Source of the DNA: Aquarana catesbeiana
Lineage: Eukaryota > Chordata > Amphibia > Anura > Ranidae
NCBI RefSeq assembly: GCF_042186555.1
Contig: NC_133326.1
Location: 586,848,119-586,912,118, forward strand
DNA: 64,000 nucleotides
Direction of reading: 5' to 3'
This document shows positions 43,220-54,570 of this stretch, in pieces. The notes beneath the pieces were generated by a model that did not search any database, was not told the DNA's origin, and saw only the letters and a program-made list of their open reading frames with translations. A program made the position numbers and the translations under genes. The stretch's first letter is position 1. Every line of letters begins with the position of its first letter.

Positions 43220-44005
43220 CAGGTCCGGATTTACTCCCTTTGCCGCCCCAAGGCCGGGTCCTTCAATGCCGCCACACACACACACACACACACACACACC
43301 ACCATTCTCAGGTGCTGATCACTGGGGGGGCTGACAGGGGCGCTGATTGCTGGGGGGCTGACAGGGGCGCAGGCACCAATCGCTGGGGGGGCTGAGAGGG
43401 GCACGGGCGCAGGCGCCGACCGCTGGGAGGCTGACAGGGGCGCAGGCGCTGATCGCTGGGGGGGCTGACAGGGGCACAGGCACTGATTGCTGGGGGGGCG
43501 GACAGGGGCGCAGGCGCTGATCGCGGGGGGCTGACAGGGACACAGGCAGCGATCGGGGGGTGAACACTGCACCTGTGACTCCAGGGAGAAGAGAGCATGC
43601 TGGGATTTGTAGTCTTGTATAGTGAGAAGGAACTATCCAGGTGCACAGCTATGAAGGATGGCCGCCACAGAGTCAGAATACCCGCCAACAATCCAATGTC
43701 GCCCCGCCCACACCAGGCGTCATGACGTTTGGCGCCAATCCCTCCAACAACTTCACTTGGAGCTATACACTGGGCCACACCGGGGGTCGCCTAATCTGAC
43801 GAAACACCTGAGTGGCCTCACGGGCGCCATTTTTACTGCTGGCAAGAAGCCGTGAAGACGGAAGTGTGTGGGCAAGCTGCCTCCCCAGTACGTGTGGGGT
43901 GGGGTGGAGGGGCGGCCGCGAAAGCCAAGAAGTCGCCACGGCCGCCCCTGCACCACTGCCGCCCTGAGGCCTGGCCTTGGTGGCCTTGTGGGAAATCCGG
44001 CCCTG
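43220..44005. mobile_element. hAT MITE with CAGGTCCGGATTT ends
   Basis: Ends CAGGTCCGGATTTACTCCC and GGAAATCCGGCCCTG, flanked by a perfect 8-base duplication CCTACCCC (43212-43219 and 44006-44013). The TIR extends through GCCTGGCCTTGG/CCAAGGCCGGG-type sequence. The interior has (CA)n at 43274-43300 and a GC-rich minisatellite. Confidence 0.92.
43318..43560 (+). repeat. Minisatellite, about 33-base unit (GCTGACAGGGGCGCAGGCGC)
   Basis: About seven copies of GCTGACAGGGGCGCAGGCGC plus TGATCGCTGGGGGG, preceded by a short (CA)n run. It lies inside the hAT MITE and produces Pro/Ala/Cys-rich open frames on the minus strand that are artefacts. Confidence 0.94.
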
Positions 44006-44256
44006 CCTACCCCTTCCAGACCCTTTTTGCTGGGGGTTGGTTGAGGACCTCATAAATATGCCAAACAGCGCCTCCTAATCTCCACCTACTACATCTGGAA
44101 GCTTCTCCACCAGAGAAACGGCTTGACGAGTCATCCAGGCTCCCTGAGTCACTCAACCCTGACCCAGATTCAACCCAGGCCCGGCTTTCATCCATACAAA
44201 TTTGTCTACGCCAACAAACCTATATTCATCTAGCACGCTAGCTAGAGGGTGCTACA

Positions 44257-45224
44257 GATATTATTTATTAATGTCCGTATTATGGTTTGTTTATTCACCC
44301 ATTTTCTTACAAACCCACATATGATTTTGATCACCTGCTTGGTGGGTAATTATACACCTGATTTTAATCCTACAAATCCCTGACTCTGGTTTGAAGCCAA
44401 AGGGTAGTCACACCAAATATTGATCTGATTTAGTTTTCTTACTTTGCATTTTGTAAATTAATAAAAAAAAAATCAAAATATATATATACAGCATTTCTTC
44501 ACACCTGCCTAAAACTTTTGCATAGCACTGTATATGTAGCCACCCTGCCCTAAACAAGCAAGTGTGGGAAGCTGCAGTCAGCATTATGAATATTTATATC
44601 TCACAGCCAACCACTGGGAGGTTTATTGCCAGTGGTGCAGCCTGAAAGAGGGTATAAATGATCAGCAGTGACCTTGGGAATTCAGTCTCTCCCTGGGCCC
44701 CCTGCCTGACGGAGGGACGTATTTTATGTCTGATCCTCTTAGGCCCGCTACCTAAAGAGGAGGCGCATATGTTTAAACTGTGGCCTCGGTTCAAGGTCTA
44801 GAATGCTGAATAAGGGGATTGTATCAACACGAAGGGTCTTGGAGTATCAGAGAAGTTGGGTAGAAGCTTGGTCCATAACTGAAGTGTAGTAATCTCTTCC
44901 CCAGGAATTGGTAGCTGAACCATCCAGTATCTTGCAGCCATGAGCTGATTTAACAGAAAGCTGTCTTGGCTTAAATATCCTCTGTGAAAGCTGTTCATAC
45001 TTTTTGTTCCTCTTCAGGAGTCTGCCGTGTCAATGTGTGTGCTGTGCCCTAACCCTCTGTCCCAGAAGTTTATGAAGCGCTAATACACTCCTTGCTCTGA
45101 AAAGCTGCTGACGCCCTTCTGTACACATTACTCCTCTACAGGATCAGATCCTGGGGTGAAAATATTAGCCCACAGTGCCTCTAAGGTTCCTCATATGAAT
45201 TTAGGGGTCAGGGGGGTGCTATCT
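44257..45224. other. Unassigned stretch
   Basis: No gene or named repeat recognised. A run of A and a short (AT)n occur at 44461-44490. Confidence 0.35.
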
Positions 45225-45228
45225 TTAA

Positions 45229-45578
45229 CCACTTCAATACAGGGCACTTTCACCCCTTCCTGCCCAGGCTAATGTTCAGCTTTCAGCGTTGTCGTACTTT
45301 GAATGACAATTGCGTGGTCATGCAATCCTGTGCTCAAAATACATTTTTATAATTTTTTTGAAACAGATAGAGCTTTCTTTTGGTGACATTTAATCACCAG
45401 TGAGTTTTTTTATTTTTTGCTAAACAAATGAAAAAAAAAACTTTTTGTAAATAAGTAATTTTTCTCCTTCACTTATGTGCGCTGATGAGGCTGCACTGAC
45501 GGGCACTGATAGGCTGTACTAATGAGGTGACACTGATGAGATCACAGCAGTTACAAAAGCCACACTGCTTCCCAGGCA
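45229..45578. repeat. TTAA-family element fragment (CCACTTCAATACAGG end)
   Basis: After TTAA (45225-45228) it begins CCACTTCAATACAGGGCAC. It shares CTTTGAATGACAATTGCG.GGTCATGCA and GAGCTTTCTTTTGGTG with 17518-19352 and 48988-49893, then turns into GGGCACTGATAGGCTG minisatellite. It is cut off by the next TTAA MITE. Confidence 0.65.
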
Positions 45579-45582
45579 TTAA

Positions 45583-46029
45583 AGGAGAAGTTGAGCTCAT
45601 TTGGCTCTACTTCTTCTATGGCTCACTGGAGTGCAGTTTGTTCTGCGCTCCTGTGACCCATTTTCAGCAGTCAGTAGGCTGAAGCCTACTGTCAGCTGAT
45701 GTCACAGAGTTGGTCCAGGCTGGGGAAAGATTTCAACCATATGGTCGGGACAGATGCCTGGGCGGGCACCCGGCTCAGCCTCTCAGCGAGCTGCTGTGAG
45801 GCTGAGCCGCCCGCTCCACAGCCCAGTGCTCCAGTTAGTGCGGGGGGCCAGGGCAGAGAGCTGGTGACTCTCTGCTCACAGAGCACTGAGATGTGAGCGA
45901 TTAGCAGTGTTTGGTCGCTTGGTTCTTAGCCATAGAGCCGGCAGGGACAGATGCAGCATTGGACATTGCTGCATCCACCTAGGTAAGTATGATTTCTCAA
46001 AAAAAAGAAAAAAAAAACAACTTCTTTTT
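45583..46029. repeat. TTAA MITE (AGGAGAAGTTGAGC end)
   Basis: TTAA at 45579-45582 and 46030-46033 flank a 447-base element whose ends AGGAGAAGTTGA and CAACTTCTTTTTT are inverted. It carries a GGTAAGTA motif near its right end (45981). Confidence 0.65.
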
Positions 46030-46068
46030 TTAACCAATTCTGCCCCGGAAGGATTTTCCCCAACTTAA

Positions 46069-46490
46069 AGTGGATGTAAACCCTAACATATACCCAGTGA
46101 AGTGAACAGCCTCAGATGATACACAGAGATGAAACAAATCTCCCTACATAAGGTTTACATGTATATCTGCTGTCTTCAGCTTTATATATTCTTTAGAAAG
46201 TGCACATCGTGTTAGAGATTTTCTCTTCCTGTTCAGCACTGGGAGTGGATTCTTGGCATACAGCCGATTGGTGGAAAGACCAATAGGACCTGCTACTCTG
46301 TGGGGATTCAAGCGCGGCTGAGAGAGAAACGGGAGCAGAAGGAAAGTTTATTGAGAGATGAAGTGACCCCTGTGCGCATGTGACATCATCGCGGTCTGTC
46401 CATTCAAGCATCTGAACAGTGCAAACCTGGAAGGAAGACCAGAAGATTAAAGCGCTCCAGCACTGACAATGCAGCGCTGGAGGGCTTCCT
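46069..46490. repeat. TTAA MITE (AGTGGATGTAAACCC end)
   Basis: TTAA at 46065-46068 followed by AGTGGATGTAAACCC, the common start of this family; CATAAGGTTTACATG (about 46146) echoes it. The right end at TTAA 46491-46494 is tentative. A relative, sharing the CATCTC.ATGTATCA..TGAG block in reverse, is at 62321-62700. Confidence 0.5.
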
Positions 46491-46494
46491 TTAA

Positions 46495-47416
46495 AACAGA
46501 TAATGTTTTAAAGGAGCTGGTCGTGGAGCTTGGATCCTATGAAGAAACAGCCTTGATACTGCAGTGATCACCTGTCCAGGATATACCCACGGAGGAAAAG
46601 AACACACCGCTGTTATACGTCTGTTGATGCACGACTAGACCCATTTGGGGTCTATTTTTAAGGTGAGAGGCTAGCACACACACAGGGTGTGGATTATAGA
46701 AGGATATCTACAAGTTATCATTACACCTGCAATTGGACTCTGTTTCCTTTCCCTCTCCCTTTTGTTTCACTTTTTTGCACATTTGTTTATTTCCAAAAGA
46801 GACTATCGCACAGTATCTTTAGATACTCTGGATACACTTTGGATCACTTATCATATTGACTTTTTAATTTATTATTTTTCTGATGTCATTGTATTGCATT
46901 ATTTTGCACATTGGGACGTTAGAACATTAGGCACTTTATGCCTAAGGATTGGTTTAGGTTATCTTATGAACATTATTAGCCCTTTACTATTAGCACTTTA
47001 TACTTAAGGATTGGTTTTGAGTTATTTAGTGCTGCTTCACTACAGTTTACATTTATTCATTGGTGCTGGCAACACTATAGAAGTTCAGCAGCTTTATATA
47101 TTATCTCTTGCTTAAGCACTTTATTACTCTCATCATTTATACTTCTAAGTAGAGCATTAGTACTTCACTTTTATATGATTGGAGGGAAGGCACAAGCCCC
47201 CACTCCACATAGGCAGAGACTTGCAGAGCTGTGCCGTGACAAGGCAATCTCTCTGCTAATCTATTTATAGCAACCTTCCTCGATACAAAATTCAGGCTGG
47301 TTTTATCACAGTTGACAGAGAACTTGTCAGAAGTTATCATGCTGATAACAGAAGAACAGAGCAGGAGAAAGTCACAGGACTTAGTGCTTTGAAGAGAGAA
47401 GAAAACATTGCAGATA
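46495..47416. other. Unassigned stretch
   Basis: No gene recognised. Two similar CCTAAGGATTGGTTT / CTTAAGGATTGGTTTT segments (46941 and 47004) suggest an old short duplication. The open frame at 46687-47007 has no motif and lies in AT-rich sequence. Confidence 0.35.
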
Positions 47417-47800
47417 TACAGTGCTGTGAAAAAGTATTTGCCCCCTTCCTGATTTTTTCTTTTTTTGCATATTTCTCCCACTTAAATGATTCAGATCATA
47501 AAACAAATTTTAATATTACACAAAGATAACCCGAGTAAATCCAAAATGCAGTTTTTTAATTATTATTTCATTTATTATGGGACAAAAGCTGTTCAAATCT
47601 GCCTGGTCCTATGTGAAAAAGTAATCGCCCCCTCCCATGCTGAAACTGTGATTAACCACAATTTTTTGGAAAACTGAGTTAAATTTCACTTGCCACACCC
47701 AGGCCTGATTACTGCCAGAGCTGTTGAATCAAGAAATCACATAAATGGAAGCTGTCTGAATAAGTGAAGCACGCTAACAGATCACAAAAAGCCACACATC

Positions 47801-48240
47801 ATGCCACAATCTAAAAAAATTCAAGAACAGATTAGACACAAAGTAATGTACATGTATCGGTCTAGGAAGTGTTTCAAAGCCATTTCTAAGGCTTTGGAAC
47901 TCCAGTGAACCACGAGGAGAGCCATTATCCACAAATGGAGATAACTTGGAACAGTGGTGAACCTACCCAGGAGTGGCCGGACAAAAATTACTCCAAGAGC
48001 ATGATGACGACTCATCCAGGAGGTTATAAAAGAACCCAGAACAACATCTAAAGAACTACAGGCCTCAGTTGCCTCAGGCCGTTCATGCTGGAAAACCCCC
48101 CTAATGTGCCTGAATTAAAACAATTCTGCAAAGAAGAGTGGGCCAAAATTGCTCCACAGCAATGTGAAAGACTCATTGCCAGTTATCGCAAACGCTTGAT
48201 TGCAGTTGTTGCCGCCAAGGGTGGCACGATCAGTTATTAG
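47801..48240 (+). pseudogene. Tc1-like transposase C, deleted and broken
   Basis: From ATG 47801 it reads MPQSKKIQEQIRHKV and CFKAISKALELQ, the first DNA-binding helices, with a stop soon after. The linker continues to about 48090. It then jumps directly to the C-terminal tail (FCKEEWAKIAPQQCERL-like, about 48122-48240), so the whole DDE core has been deleted. Confidence 0.8.
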
Positions 48241-48322
48241 GTTAAGGGGCAATTACTTTTTCACATAAAGCCAGGCAGGTTTGGACAGATTTTTTGCCTT
48301 AATAAATGAAACCATCATTTAA

Positions 48323-48814
48323 AGGATCATTAAAGTTATTATTATTTTTTTTTTTTTTTTAAATAACAAACATGTTATACTTACCTCCACTGTGCAGCTC
48401 GTTTTGCACAGAGTGGCCCCGAACCTGGTCTTCTGGGGTCCCTCGGCGGCTGTCTCGGCTCCCCCCCCCCCAAGGAGCTCCCTCGCATGGTGTTGAGTGC
48501 TTGCGGGTGCGCTCCCGTGATACAGCCGGCGGCCCTAGCCGCTCACTTTATCATTTAGCCCCGTCCCCCGGCGCGCCGCATCATTGGATGTGATTGACAG
48601 CAGTGTGAGCCAATGGCTGCGGTGCTTTCAATCCATCCACTCTAGCCAGTCAACGGCCAGGCTGAGCGGCAAAGAAGATGTCGGGGGCAAGCGCGGGACT
48701 TTCGAGGGGTCAGGTAAGTAAAATGGGGGGGCTGGGGGGCGGTACTGTCAGATGTTTTTTCACCTTAATCATAGAATGCATTAAGGTGAAAAAACTTTTA
48801 CTTTTACAACCCCT
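48323..48814. mobile_element. TTAA MITE inside Tc1 C
   Basis: Flanked by TTAA (48319-48322, 48815-48818), with ends AGGATCATTAAAG and ACAACCCCT in inverted relation (AGGGGTTGTAAAAG). Aligning the two TIRs of Tc1 C shows the empty site, which confirms the borders. The left arm has ATACTTACCT (48378) and the right arm AGGTAAGTA (48712). Confidence 0.88.
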
Positions 48815-48987
48815 TTAAAAACTGCATTTTGTATTTACTCGGGTTATCTTTGTGTAATAATAACATTTTTTGATGATCTGAGTCATTTAAGTGTGAGAAA
48901 TATGCCCCAAAAAAATCAGAAAGGGGGCAAATACTTTTTCACAGCATTGTATGTGCCCAGTTCAAATTTCATGAATCGGGTGTACAT

Positions 48988-49893
48988 CCACTTTTATGAC
49001 CAGGCCATTTTTTGCGATACAGCACTGCGTCAATTTAACTGACAATTGCGCGGTCATGCAGCGTTGTACCCAAACAAAATTGATGTACTTTTTTTTCCCA
49101 CAAATAGAGCTTTCTTTTGGTGGTATTTGATCATCTCTGCGTTTTTTATTTTTTGCGCTATAAACAAAAAAAGTTTTGTACTTTCTGCTATAAAACATAT
49201 TCAATAAAAATATGTAAAAAAATCTAATTTCTTCATCAATTTAGGCCAATTTGTATTCTGCTACATATTTTTGATAAAAAAAAATCCCAATTAGCGTATA
49301 TTGATTGTTTTGCGCAAAAGTTATCATGTTTACGAACTATGGGATAGATTTAGGGACTTTTTTTTACTAGTAATGGCAGCGATTTTTAGCGGGACTGCAA
49401 CATTGCAGTGGATAAATTGGACACTAAGTGACACTTTTTGGGGACCAGTGACGCCAATACAGTGATCAGTGCTAAAAAAAATGCACTGACACTGTATAAA
49501 TGACACTGACAGGGAAGGGGTTAACAGGAGCAATCAAAGGGTTAAATGTGTTTCCTATGTGTGCTTTCTAACTACGTGGGGGATGCTGACACTAGAAAAA
49601 GAAAGAGATTGGTTTTCCTGATTACTGGGAATCACAGATCTCTCTCTTCCTCTGTGACAGAATGACGTTCTGCCTTTTTTTACAAAGGCAGACCGCCGTT
49701 CTGTCATTCCCCCATACGATTGCGGTGGCCGACGCCAATTGTGGCCACCGGGGCCGCTGATTGGCTCCAATCACAGTGGGAGCGGGCCACTGGCGGGGCA
49801 CACGCGCGACGGATCAGGAAGTGTGAGGTAAGTTGTTTCGGGCTGCCGGGCCGCCCTGCCACAGTATATGTACGATGGACGGTCCGAAAGTAG
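48988..49893. mobile_element. TTAA-family element (CCACTTTTATGACC end)
   Basis: It starts CCACTTTTATGACCAGGCC and ends CGGTCCGAAAGTAG before TTAA (49894-49897). The interior matches the 26988-28774 copy: GAGCTTTCTTTTGGTGGTAT, the uninterrupted AGCGTATATTGATTGTTTTG site and TTTTTACTAGTAATGGC. The left flank is no longer TTAA (ACAT), so one target copy has decayed. Confidence 0.7.
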
Positions 49894-49897
49894 TTAA

Positions 49898-50369
49898 AGC
49901 CCACATAAATGGCCACTGGGAGGCAGTTCTAAGGGGTTAAAAGATGCAGACAATGTCCAAAACAAAAGCTGTTAACAGGAGAAAACAATCTATGGATTGC
50001 TACCTATTTACAATGGTGGGCAATACAATAATACAGACCTACACTGAGAAAGGGATGGGTCCACAAAGCAATGCAGTGACATCATCGCCACTTTTCCTTT
50101 ACTAATCATTAGCTTCAGTTTGTTGCAGAGATAGCAGACCACTTGCAGATGTTCAAATGATTACTGAATTGCTTTTGCAAGATTAATCTATTCTGTGTAA
50201 CAGTTTTTTTAGATAAACACTTGTGGTTTACGCACTGTGCCTATGCACCTTTTTCTACTATTTTGTGTTTGTTAGCTATGAGTTACTGTACTACCCAGTG
50301 CTACTCCTGTCATCAAATATAATTTAATGTACATGATGTTCCTAAAAAGTAATTACTTACTTTGGGAAC
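49898..50369. other. Unassigned stretch
   Basis: Nothing recognised. Confidence 0.35.
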
Positions 50370-50373
50370 TTAA

Positions 50374-50760
50374 AGTGGTTCTAAAGGCTCAATGTCCATT
50401 AAGGTAAAAAACCTTCTGTGTGCAATCCCCCCCCCCCCCCCTTATACTTTCAGCTATGTGCATGAGAGCAGGTGTCTCTCTCTCTCTCTCTCATTGGCTC
50501 CCCCAGCAGCAGGAACCGATAGCTCCTACTGCTGTCAATCACAGCCAGTGAGCCAATGAGGAGAGAGGGCTGGGGGGCAGGGCTGAGCCACGCTCTGTGT
50601 GTGAATGGAAACACAGAGCGTGGCTTGGAAGCGAGCCTGCTCGAGTGCCCCAATAGCAAGAGACTGGCTACTAGGGGCACTTGACAGGGAGGGGGAGCCA
50701 GGACCACCGGCGGTGGACCCAAAAAGAAGAGGATTGGAGCAGCTCTTTGCAAAACTATTA
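50374..50760. repeat. TTAA MITE (AGTGGTTCTAAAGGC end)
   Basis: TTAA (50370-50373) precedes AGTGGTTCTAAAGGC, followed by ATTAAGGTAAAAAACCTT, also present in the 48323-48814 copy. It includes poly-C (50428-50441) and (TC)n at 50475-50491. The right end was not fixed. Confidence 0.5.
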
Positions 50761-51353
50761 TGTGCCTGCTTTGTGTATCACTTTGTTATTTATTTTATTC
50801 TTTCCTTTATTCTAATAGAACACCAATTCCTGAAAAGAAAAGCTTCAAGGAAAGTAGACTTTCTAGTTACCTGCTGCTTTAATCTCAATCTATAACCTAT
50901 ATTCACAGAACATATAGGTCAGCAACTCTTAATATGTAGGAGGCCATTTTGATACTTGTTTCTCCGTACCCTTCCCCTTCCCCCTTCTCCCCTTACCATT
51001 CCCTTTCCCCACCACCCCTCATTTTCTTTTTCCCTTTCCCCTTCTCCCCCTTCTTTGCATGCATTCACTTTGGTACCTGTCTTTTGTTTGACTGGCCTGG
51101 CCACTAAAATTGGACTTCTTGTAATTATTAGGAAATATACCATACGCCTGCCAGTTGTTTTCCAGAAAAGGTGACAGCCTAACCATCATTCCCATGCAAC
51201 TAATGAAAGAACAGCATCGGAAGCCCAGGAGTAGCTGGATCAAGTGGAAGATTACATATGGACACTTGTTGATCGGCTGTGCCTACCTTTTTTCCATGAT
51301 GTACGGCACCAAGAAGGAGGCACCTAGATGCAATGTTAGTAGCATGTGGAATG
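50761..51353. other. Unassigned stretch with a pyrimidine tract
   Basis: CCTTCCCC-type tract at 50968-51055. Frames in 51155-51400 are open but show no recognisable domain. Possibly unique host sequence. Confidence 0.3.
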
Positions 51354-51361
51354 TCTTAGAA

Positions 51362-51646
51362 CAGTCTTTCTCAAACTTTTTACTGAAGAAGAACCCTTAA
51401 AATAAATTTTAGGTCTTGAGGAACCCCTGCCAAAAGCAATTTATCAGGGGTTATCTGAACAAATGTCGCTTACATTGGTGTCCAATGGGAGGAATTTCTC
51501 CTTTACTTTCTCTGCCAAGTGGCCTTGGCCCTGGAACTATTCAGACACACTATCAAATAGGAGTTTAATCGGTCAAAGCTCGAAGAAATCTTGGCAACCT
51601 CTGGAGGAACGCTAGGGTTCCATGGAACCCTGAATGGGAATGCATG
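51362..51646. mobile_element. hAT MITE (CAGTCTTTCTCAAAC end)
   Basis: It begins CAGTCTTTCTCAAACTTTTT and ends CCATGGAACCCTGAATGGGAATGCATG, read as inverted ends. The flanks TCTTAGAA (51354-51361) and ACTTAGCA (51647-51654) agree at 6 of 8 bases. The GAGGAACCCCTGCC and GGTTCCATGGAACCC blocks are typical of this frog MITE type as I remember it. Confidence 0.65.
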
Positions 51647-52224
51647 ACTTAGCAGATATCTGGTATGGGTTAAATAGAATAGGGAGCTTAGTTATAAGGT
51701 AACTAATGTCAAAGGTTTTCCAGACATGCATCGGGGGCATATTTGCTTTAGACCAGCCTTTACCAACCTTTTTAATAGTGAGGAACTCTTGAAATAACTT
51801 TGCGCTTTTAGAAAACCCCTCTAATAATTACTAGATCTACAGCTAATGATACGTTAGAAAAGGAAGGGAGAAAACAGCGCAGACCTCTGGTTTAGTAAAA
51901 AGATTAAAGAGCTTAAATAAAAACAGCATGTTAAATACTCACAAAATAAAATGTGAGGGACCGCATATAGTCCACAAGAAAAAGCCCACTCAACACAGTC
52001 ACGAGGAAAGGATGGATGAGCAGCCACAGTGTCCAGATCACTGTGTGGCCAGCTGACAGGTGAAGAGCTGGGCTGGATGTCAGAAGTCTCTGCTGCTCCC
52101 GCTCGGCTCCTTCAATCCCAAGGACAGCACTCAGTGGACGGTGGTCTCCTATAAAAGTAGGGTCGCAGGACACGTTTCGAAGACTCCTCCTCTTCTTCAG
52201 CTAACCCTAGTTAGCTTGGTTATA

Positions 52225-52590
52225 GCTATCCTATAGCTAGCTTGGTTATCACCTCTGTCAGATTTTTTTTCACCATCTGTGTCCCATTGTGGAGATTTAC
52301 CTTCACTTCCTGTCCCATAGCCAAAAAGGAAGTGAGAGGAAATCCTGTCAAATAACGGAATATCTTGGGGAACCCCAGGTCATCATAACTAATGTCCCCA
52401 TTAGAAGAATACCCCTCTATTCCTTTTTTGGAGACAACCCAAAATTTGGAATTTGCATTTACTTTGACTTCCAATGATAATGGTAAACACAGAGAGGGAA
52501 TCTCCATAAACGGGGGGCACAGACAGCAATAAAAACCTGACAAGCGTTCTAATCCTTTTCCACTCTATCCAAAACTAAAAAAAAAAAAGT
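52225..52590. repeat. TIR element related to 20761-21131, inverted orientation
   Basis: Shares TTTTCCACTCTATCCAAAACTAAAAA with the right end of the 20761 copy and TTTACCTTCACTTCCTGT with its interior in reverse. The left boundary is vague. Nested in the hAT MITE. Confidence 0.5.
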
Positions 52591-52603
52591 TTTGCCTGTA
52601 GCA

Positions 52604-52950
52604 AAGCACCTTTCACACGATCAGGCCACCCATTATCCTCTATGAGGAGGTGGATGTCAGCGGAGATGTGCCTGCTGACACCCACCTGGCATCCGATCCG
52701 ACAAAACCTACTGAAAACAGACGCATGGCGGTACGTTCGCCATCCGCCATGCAGGTTGGATAGGATGACAATTGGATGGAAATGGACATGCAGTCTGTTT
52801 CCATCTGACCACCCCATAGAGGAGAGGGGGCACTATCCTTGTCCGCCCTGCATAGCGGAGCGGACAGGACCTGTCATTCGCCTGCTTAGCGGAGATCAGC
52901 GGAAAGATCCTCCGCTGAGCAGACGGATCTGCCCCTTGTGAAAGGGGCTT
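52604..52950. repeat. Palindromic MITE (AAGCACCTTTCACACG ends)
   Basis: AAAGCACCTTTCACACGATC on the left and CTTGTGAAAGGGGCTTT on the right are inverted, and GGCGAATG/CATTCGCC-like pairs lie inside. It resembles the 26135-26390 element in its CCTTTCACAC termini. Confidence 0.65.
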
Positions 52951-53419
52951 TATACTTTAGCTATCCCTGGAGGAACCTTGTAAGAAAGGCTGCTTTAGAC
53001 AAACTTGCATGTTCTATATGATTGGATAAATATCAGGAATAAGTGAGATTCTTCAATAAAAGATATGGAATCTCTTCAAAATTTGACTATATCTGCCATT
53101 TTCCTGTTGTACAGACACTGCTGTGTATAACCGTTTTCTTCTATGTGAACAGTAGAGTTGTGGTTATATTCTGCTTAAAAACTCTACCCCTTTTATCAAC
53201 CAAAGTGACAGGAAATGGTTTTACCCATTAAGTTTCAACACTATGAGAACATTCAACAGAGACATATGACACACAACTTTGGATTCTTCTAACTGTTGTA
53301 AATGTGACTGATCATGCCAAAAGACTGTCTTTTATTTAAGGACATCATGTGAAGCCATTTTTTATTACATAGTTTTTTGGCTTCTTTTTAAATCCTAACG
53401 ATAACAGAAATCACCCAAA

Positions 53420-54060
53420 TGGCCCTGATCAAATGTTTACATACTCTGTTTGGCTTTTGTACAGACACACAAAGTGACACACACAGTTTAAAGTGGAAAT
53501 TAAAGGTTCATTTTTCAAATCTGTGGCTTTTTGAGATTGCAATTAGTGTCTGTGTATAAATAGTCATTGAGTTTGTTAGCTCTCACATGGATGCACTGAA
53601 CAGGCTAGACACTGAGCTATAGGGAGCAGAAAAGAACTGTCAAAAAGACCTGTGTAGCAAGGTAATGGAACTTTATAACGGTGCAAAAGGATATAAAAAG
53701 ATATCCAAAGCTTTGAATATGCTAGTCAGTACTGTTAAATCACTTATTAAAAAGTGTAAAATTAAGGGTCTCTTGTTACCAAACCAAAATCAGGTAGACC
53801 AAGAAAGATTGCAGCCACGGCTGCCAGAAGAATACTAAGAAAATACGAAAAACATAAAATACAAAAAAAACCACAGGTAACTTCAGGAGAAATACAGACT
53901 GCTCTGGCAAAAGATGCTGTGGTTGTTTCAAGGAGCACAATACAATACTTGAACAAAAATGAGCTGCATGGTCGAATTGCCTCATATTTTCTTTGAAAAA
54001 GATACATACTGTATATTACCAATTCTCCAAGGGTATGCAAACTTTTGAGCTGAACTGTAT
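53420..54060 (+). mobile_element. Tc1-like transposon D remnant
   Basis: The right end GTATGCAAACTTTTGAGC...GAACTGTA and the left AAATGTTTACATACTCTG are loosely inverted. The element holds only the N-terminal transposase region, and the catalytic core is missing. Confidence 0.65.
53591..53998 (+). pseudogene. Tc1-like transposase D, N-terminal part
   Basis: Across frames it reads ELYNGAKGYKKISKALN (about 53670-53720), STVKSLIKKCK, then GRPRKIAATAARRILR and VVVSRSTIQYLNKNELHGR (about 53795-53970). These are the two helix-turn-helix motifs and the GRPR linker of Tc1 transposases. The DDE core is absent, and a frameshift lies near 53775. Confidence 0.78.
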
Positions 54061-54312
54061 ATAGTTTATAACCCCTTCTGGGGCATTTTGGCATGCCTGC
54101 AGTGTGGGGGATACAAAGACAGACACTTGCTGGTCTGGAAAAGTATAGGCTTATTAGCCTAGGGACAGGTTCCAAAGGAGAAGGAATATCTTAGGGTAGG
54201 CCCTGCCTACCCCCCGGAACTATTCCAAGAGGGTGTATATACTACTGCTCAGATGAGTATCTGATTACAGTCCAGAGTGGGTGCCCGCCCTGGCTCGCCA
54301 CCACGAAACATC
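54061..54312. other. Unassigned spacer
   Basis: Nothing recognised between the Tc1 remnant and the palindromic element. Confidence 0.35.
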
Positions 54313-54570
54313 CAGAATGAAGAGAAAATTGGCTGCACACCACCACAGGACTGATGCAAATAAAATTGTTTAGTGTCCTCCCAGTCAGAGAAGCAAACAG
54401 GACAACTGTTGTTGACGCGTTTCACACTAGCTAATTATGATTAAGCATGTGGTCTTCGTGTGAAACGCATCAACAACAGCTGTCCTGTTTGCTTCTGTCT
54501 GTGAAGTCAATAAACAAATTTATTTGCATCAGTCCTGTGGTGGTGTGCGGGCAATTTTCTCTTTGCATCC
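54313..54570. repeat. Palindromic element, about 110-base arms
   Basis: AAGAGAAAATTGGCTGCACA at 54320 mirrors TGTGCGGGCAATTTTCTCTT. The arms continue through CACCACAGGACTGATGCAAATAA and AGCAAACAGGACAACTGTTGTTGACGCGTTTCACAC to a 20-30-base centre (54430-54455). It resembles elements with a GAAACGCGTC core, as in 27587-28399 (GAAACGCATCGG). Confidence 0.88.

Larger units (their letters stand above)
42905..44256 (-). mobile_element. LTR fragment, minus strand, interrupted by a hAT MITE
   Basis: Read on the minus strand it begins at 44256 with TGTAGCACCCTCTAGC, as does the solo LTR at 2521. It shares GGTTGAATCTGGGTCAG and GAAGCTTCCAG, and after the MITE (43220-44005) continues with GATCTCCTGAGAAG...CCGGGTGGGCTGGTGAGTG-like sequence to about 42905. 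The 3' part of the LTR is missing. Confidence 0.75.
47419..48949 (+). mobile_element. Tc1-like transposon C, internally deleted
   Basis: Ends CAGTGCTGTGAAAAAGTATT and ATACTTTTTCACAGCATTG, each next to TA. The TIRs run about 200 bases (GATAACCCGAGTAAATCC against TTTACTCGGGTTATC). The right TIR is split by the TTAA MITE 48323-48814. The transposase is reduced to two fragments. Confidence 0.88.
51754..52992. mobile_element. hAT MITE with nested elements (CAGCCTTTACCAACC end)
   Basis: The left CAGCCTTTACCAACCTTTTT and the right GGAACCTTGTAAGAAAGGCTG are inverted. The flanking 8-base duplication CTTTAGAC is perfect (51746-51753, 52993-53000). The interior has been filled by the segment at 51905-52200, the element at 52225-52590 and the MITE at 52604-52950. 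Confidence 0.88.

Noticed and set aside
43231..43778. Pro/Ala/Cys-rich minus-strand frames
   Set aside because: Product of the 33-base GC-rich minisatellite inside a hAT MITE.
50956..51400. Possible host coding exons
   Set aside because: The frames are short, overlap on both strands, lack recognisable domains, and the first follows a simple pyrimidine tract.
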